NCBI RefSeq assembly: GCF_018130385.1
Contig: NZ_JAFCLU010000052.1
Span: 1 to 33,558 of the forward strand
Source of the DNA: Bradyrhizobium sp. AUGA SZCCT0283
Lineage (GTDB): Bacteria; Pseudomonadota; Alphaproteobacteria; Rhizobiales; Xanthobacteraceae
Direction of reading: 5' to 3'
Length of the DNA: 33,558 nucleotides
In this document: piece by piece, positions 32,325 through 33,558 of the stretch
Layout: every line of letters starts with the position of its first letter
Numbering within the stretch: the first letter of the stretch is position 1
Made by a program: the position numbers and the translations under genes
The notes under the pieces: generated by a model
Databases searched by the model: none
Told to the model about the DNA's origin: nothing
What the model saw: the letters and a program-made list of their open reading frames with translations, nothing else

Positions 32325-32476
32325 CTTCGGTCGCGGGCCGGAGGGCCGGTGCGGCGAAGCGGGCGGAATATAGCGGGCGGCGCTTCCGGGTCAACCCGCG
32401 CGGATGTGATTGTGGCGTGTCTCGACACTTTAGGCGCGGCGGGATAGGACGCTGTTGCCTGTTTGAGCATGGACCC

Positions 32477-33031
32477 ATGCTCCGGAGAACGTCTGTGACA
32501 TCAGCCGCCGCCCATTCCTCGCCCGCGCGCCCTGCCGCCGATCCCGCGCTGGTTGCGGCCTTGGCGATTGCGGCCGTCGCCGCGGCGACGCTGGCGGGCG
32601 CCTGGTTCTTCCAGCTGGTGCTGGATATCCGGCCCTGTCCGCTCTGCCTCGAACAGCGCTACGCCTATTATCTGGCCCTGCCGCTCGCCCTCCTGGTGGC
32701 GTTTGCCGCCGCGCGCGGGGCGCCGCGGCAGGTCGTGCTGGCCGGGTTTGCGGTGCTTCTGCTCGCAGCCTTCGCCAATGCCTGGCTCGGCGGCTATCAC
32801 GCCGGCGTCGAATGGAAGTTCTGGCAGGGCCCGACCGATTGCTCCGGCCCGGTCGTCGATCTCGGCAGCGCCGGCACGCTGCTGCAGCGCCTCGACAGCG
32901 TAAAAGTGATCCGCTGCGACGAGGTGCAGTGGCGCTTCCTCGGCCTCTCGCTCGCCGGCTACAACGTGCTGATCTCGCTATTGATGGCGGCGATGGCCGT
33001 GTGGGGCATCGTGTCGGCGAAACGGGCGTAG
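32477..33031 (+). CDS. dsbB: Disulfide bond formation protein B
   Basis: A 184-residue inner-membrane protein with four membrane helices. The active pair CPLC sits at Cys54/Cys57 right after the first helix, and the second periplasmic pair is Cys122 and Cys147 (PTDCSG and VIRCDEV). DsbB reoxidises DsbA and passes electrons to quinone. The N-terminal 20 residues before the first helix are Ala/Pro/Ser-rich. The ATG at 32477 has only a weak ribosome site; the open frame continues upstream across the tRNA and is not coding there. A palindromic repeat follows five bases past the stop. Confidence 0.9.
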   Translation: MLRRTSVTSAAAHSSPARPAADPALVAALAIAAVAAATLAGAWFFQLVLDIRPCPLCLEQRYAYYLALPLALLVAFAAARGAPRQVVLAGFAVLLLAAFANAWLGGYHAGVEWKFWQGPTDCSGPVVDLGSAGTLLQRLDSVKVIRCDEVQWRFLGLSLAGYNVLISLLMAAMAVWGIVSAKRA

Positions 33032-33035
33032 CTTC

Positions 33036-33129
33036 GTAGGGTGGGCAAAGGCGCGTTAGCGCCGTGCCCACCATCTATCCGCATCATCGGCCTGAAATGG
33101 TGGGCACGCTGTCGCTTTGCCCACCCTAC
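33036..33129. repeat. Long imperfect palindromic repeat after dsbB
   Basis: GTAGGGTGGGCAAAG...GTGCCCACCAT and ATGGTGGGCAC...CTTTGCCCACCCTAC form inverted arms of about 35 bases around a 22-base centre. This is the style of the abundant 'GTAGGGTGGGCAAAG' palindromes I associate with Bradyrhizobium intergenic DNA. It may protect or terminate the dsbB transcript. Confidence 0.85.
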
Positions 33130-33558
33130 AATTGCTGCGGGCTGATTTGCTTTGCGCGCAAGCGCAACTTCATGGAGCGACTGCGACCAATTGGCACGAC
33201 GGGCAAATCACCAAAAGTCTGTCCAGCCCCTTTTGCAAAAATATTCCGCTTAACTTCGAGCCCAAATCATCGGCATAACTCCGCTTGTCTCACGGCGGAT
33301 GAGGGGCGTTGGCCATCGTCACGAACGTGCGGTGAGATGCGATGGACGCGCGAGCTGCGACTGACGTGTGTGGCTCGAGCGTACGGCGAAGTCGTGTGGT
33401 CCTGACGCCGCGGTGCTGGCGTCAAGTTGTGCAGCTTCTTGCGCACGACGGTGGCAAGAAAGCCGTTCACCGGGGAGAGCTCGAAGTAAGCCGTAAAGCC
33501 ATTGCGCAGGGAAGGCCGGAATGCTCCCGCTGCCCTGTATGCTCGTGTGCACTTTTGT
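33130..33558. repeat. Dispersed intergenic repeat, partial at window end
   Basis: No gene is supported in these 429 bases. From about 33210 (AAATCACCAAAAGTCTGTCC) through CGTACGGCGAAGTCGTGTGG and AGCCGTAAAGCCATTGCGCA, the sequence resembles a dispersed non-coding element that I recall as frequent in Bradyrhizobium genomes. This rests on memory and only one copy is in the window. The frames 33064-33405 (plus), 33267-33470 and 33319-33552 (minus) are judged spurious. Confidence 0.5.

Noticed and set aside
1..33558. CRISPR array, integrase, transposase or phage structural genes
   Set aside because: No regularly spaced repeats and no reading frame with integrase or transposase motifs were seen, so the island idea rests only on the tRNA copy and repeats.

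Overview
The window is high-GC DNA that looks like a chromosomal segment of an alphaproteobacterium close to Bradyrhizobium/Rhodopseudomonas. That placement is inferred from protein family types, FixK/FNR-type boxes (TTGA-N6-TCAA) and dispersed palindromic intergenic repeats of a style I associate with Bradyrhizobium; no rRNA or marker gene fixes the taxon. About 29 protein genes look real, with one intact tRNA, four broken genes or fragments, a decayed tRNA piece and several repeats.

Left part (1-8.9 kb): a very large class III nucleotide cyclase/STAND ATPase/TPR regulator (418-3792, minus), a small unknown gene, then a tungstate uptake locus. An HTH plus ligand-binding-domain regulator (4842-5729, minus) diverges from tupB-tupC-tupA (5818-8085), followed by a shrunken ModA-like remnant and an unknown secreted protein.

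Centre-left (8.9-13.5 kb): the most system-like accessory block. A two-gene minus-strand operon encodes a deoxyribosyltransferase-like/DUF4071-type protein (10767-12095) and a patatin-like phospholipase (9559-10731). It faces a convergent SLOG-like nucleotide-binding protein (8949-9536). I read this as a candidate nucleotide-signalled membrane-attack defence or stress module. A His/Tyr-rich secreted protein and a 66-residue conserved-looking protein follow.

Centre (13.5-20.1 kb): an orphan Tat-exported peptide-type solute-binding protein, then on the minus strand yjcH-actP (acetate uptake), a cNMP/CBS/DUF294 sensor-nucleotidyltransferase and a DEDDh exonuclease overlapping it.

Right part (20.3-32.3 kb): a block bounded by an intact tRNA-Leu(CAA) gene (32240-32324) and a decayed same-orientation copy of its 3' half (20492-20533), which resembles an old island. 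Inside or at its edge are fragments of the solute-binding protein, a chimeric 35-bp direct repeat (20525 and 24179), a broken hdeD gene, a Crp/Fnr regulator, a DUF1269 protein, a His-rich repeat protein, a five-gene operon of small membrane/secreted proteins ending in a formate/nitrite channel, and an ABC exporter trio. Five FixK/FNR-like boxes fall in 20.3-27.8 kb, and four sit at usable distances in front of genes there. This suggests low-oxygen expression. The window ends with dsbB, a long palindromic repeat and a dispersed intergenic repeat.
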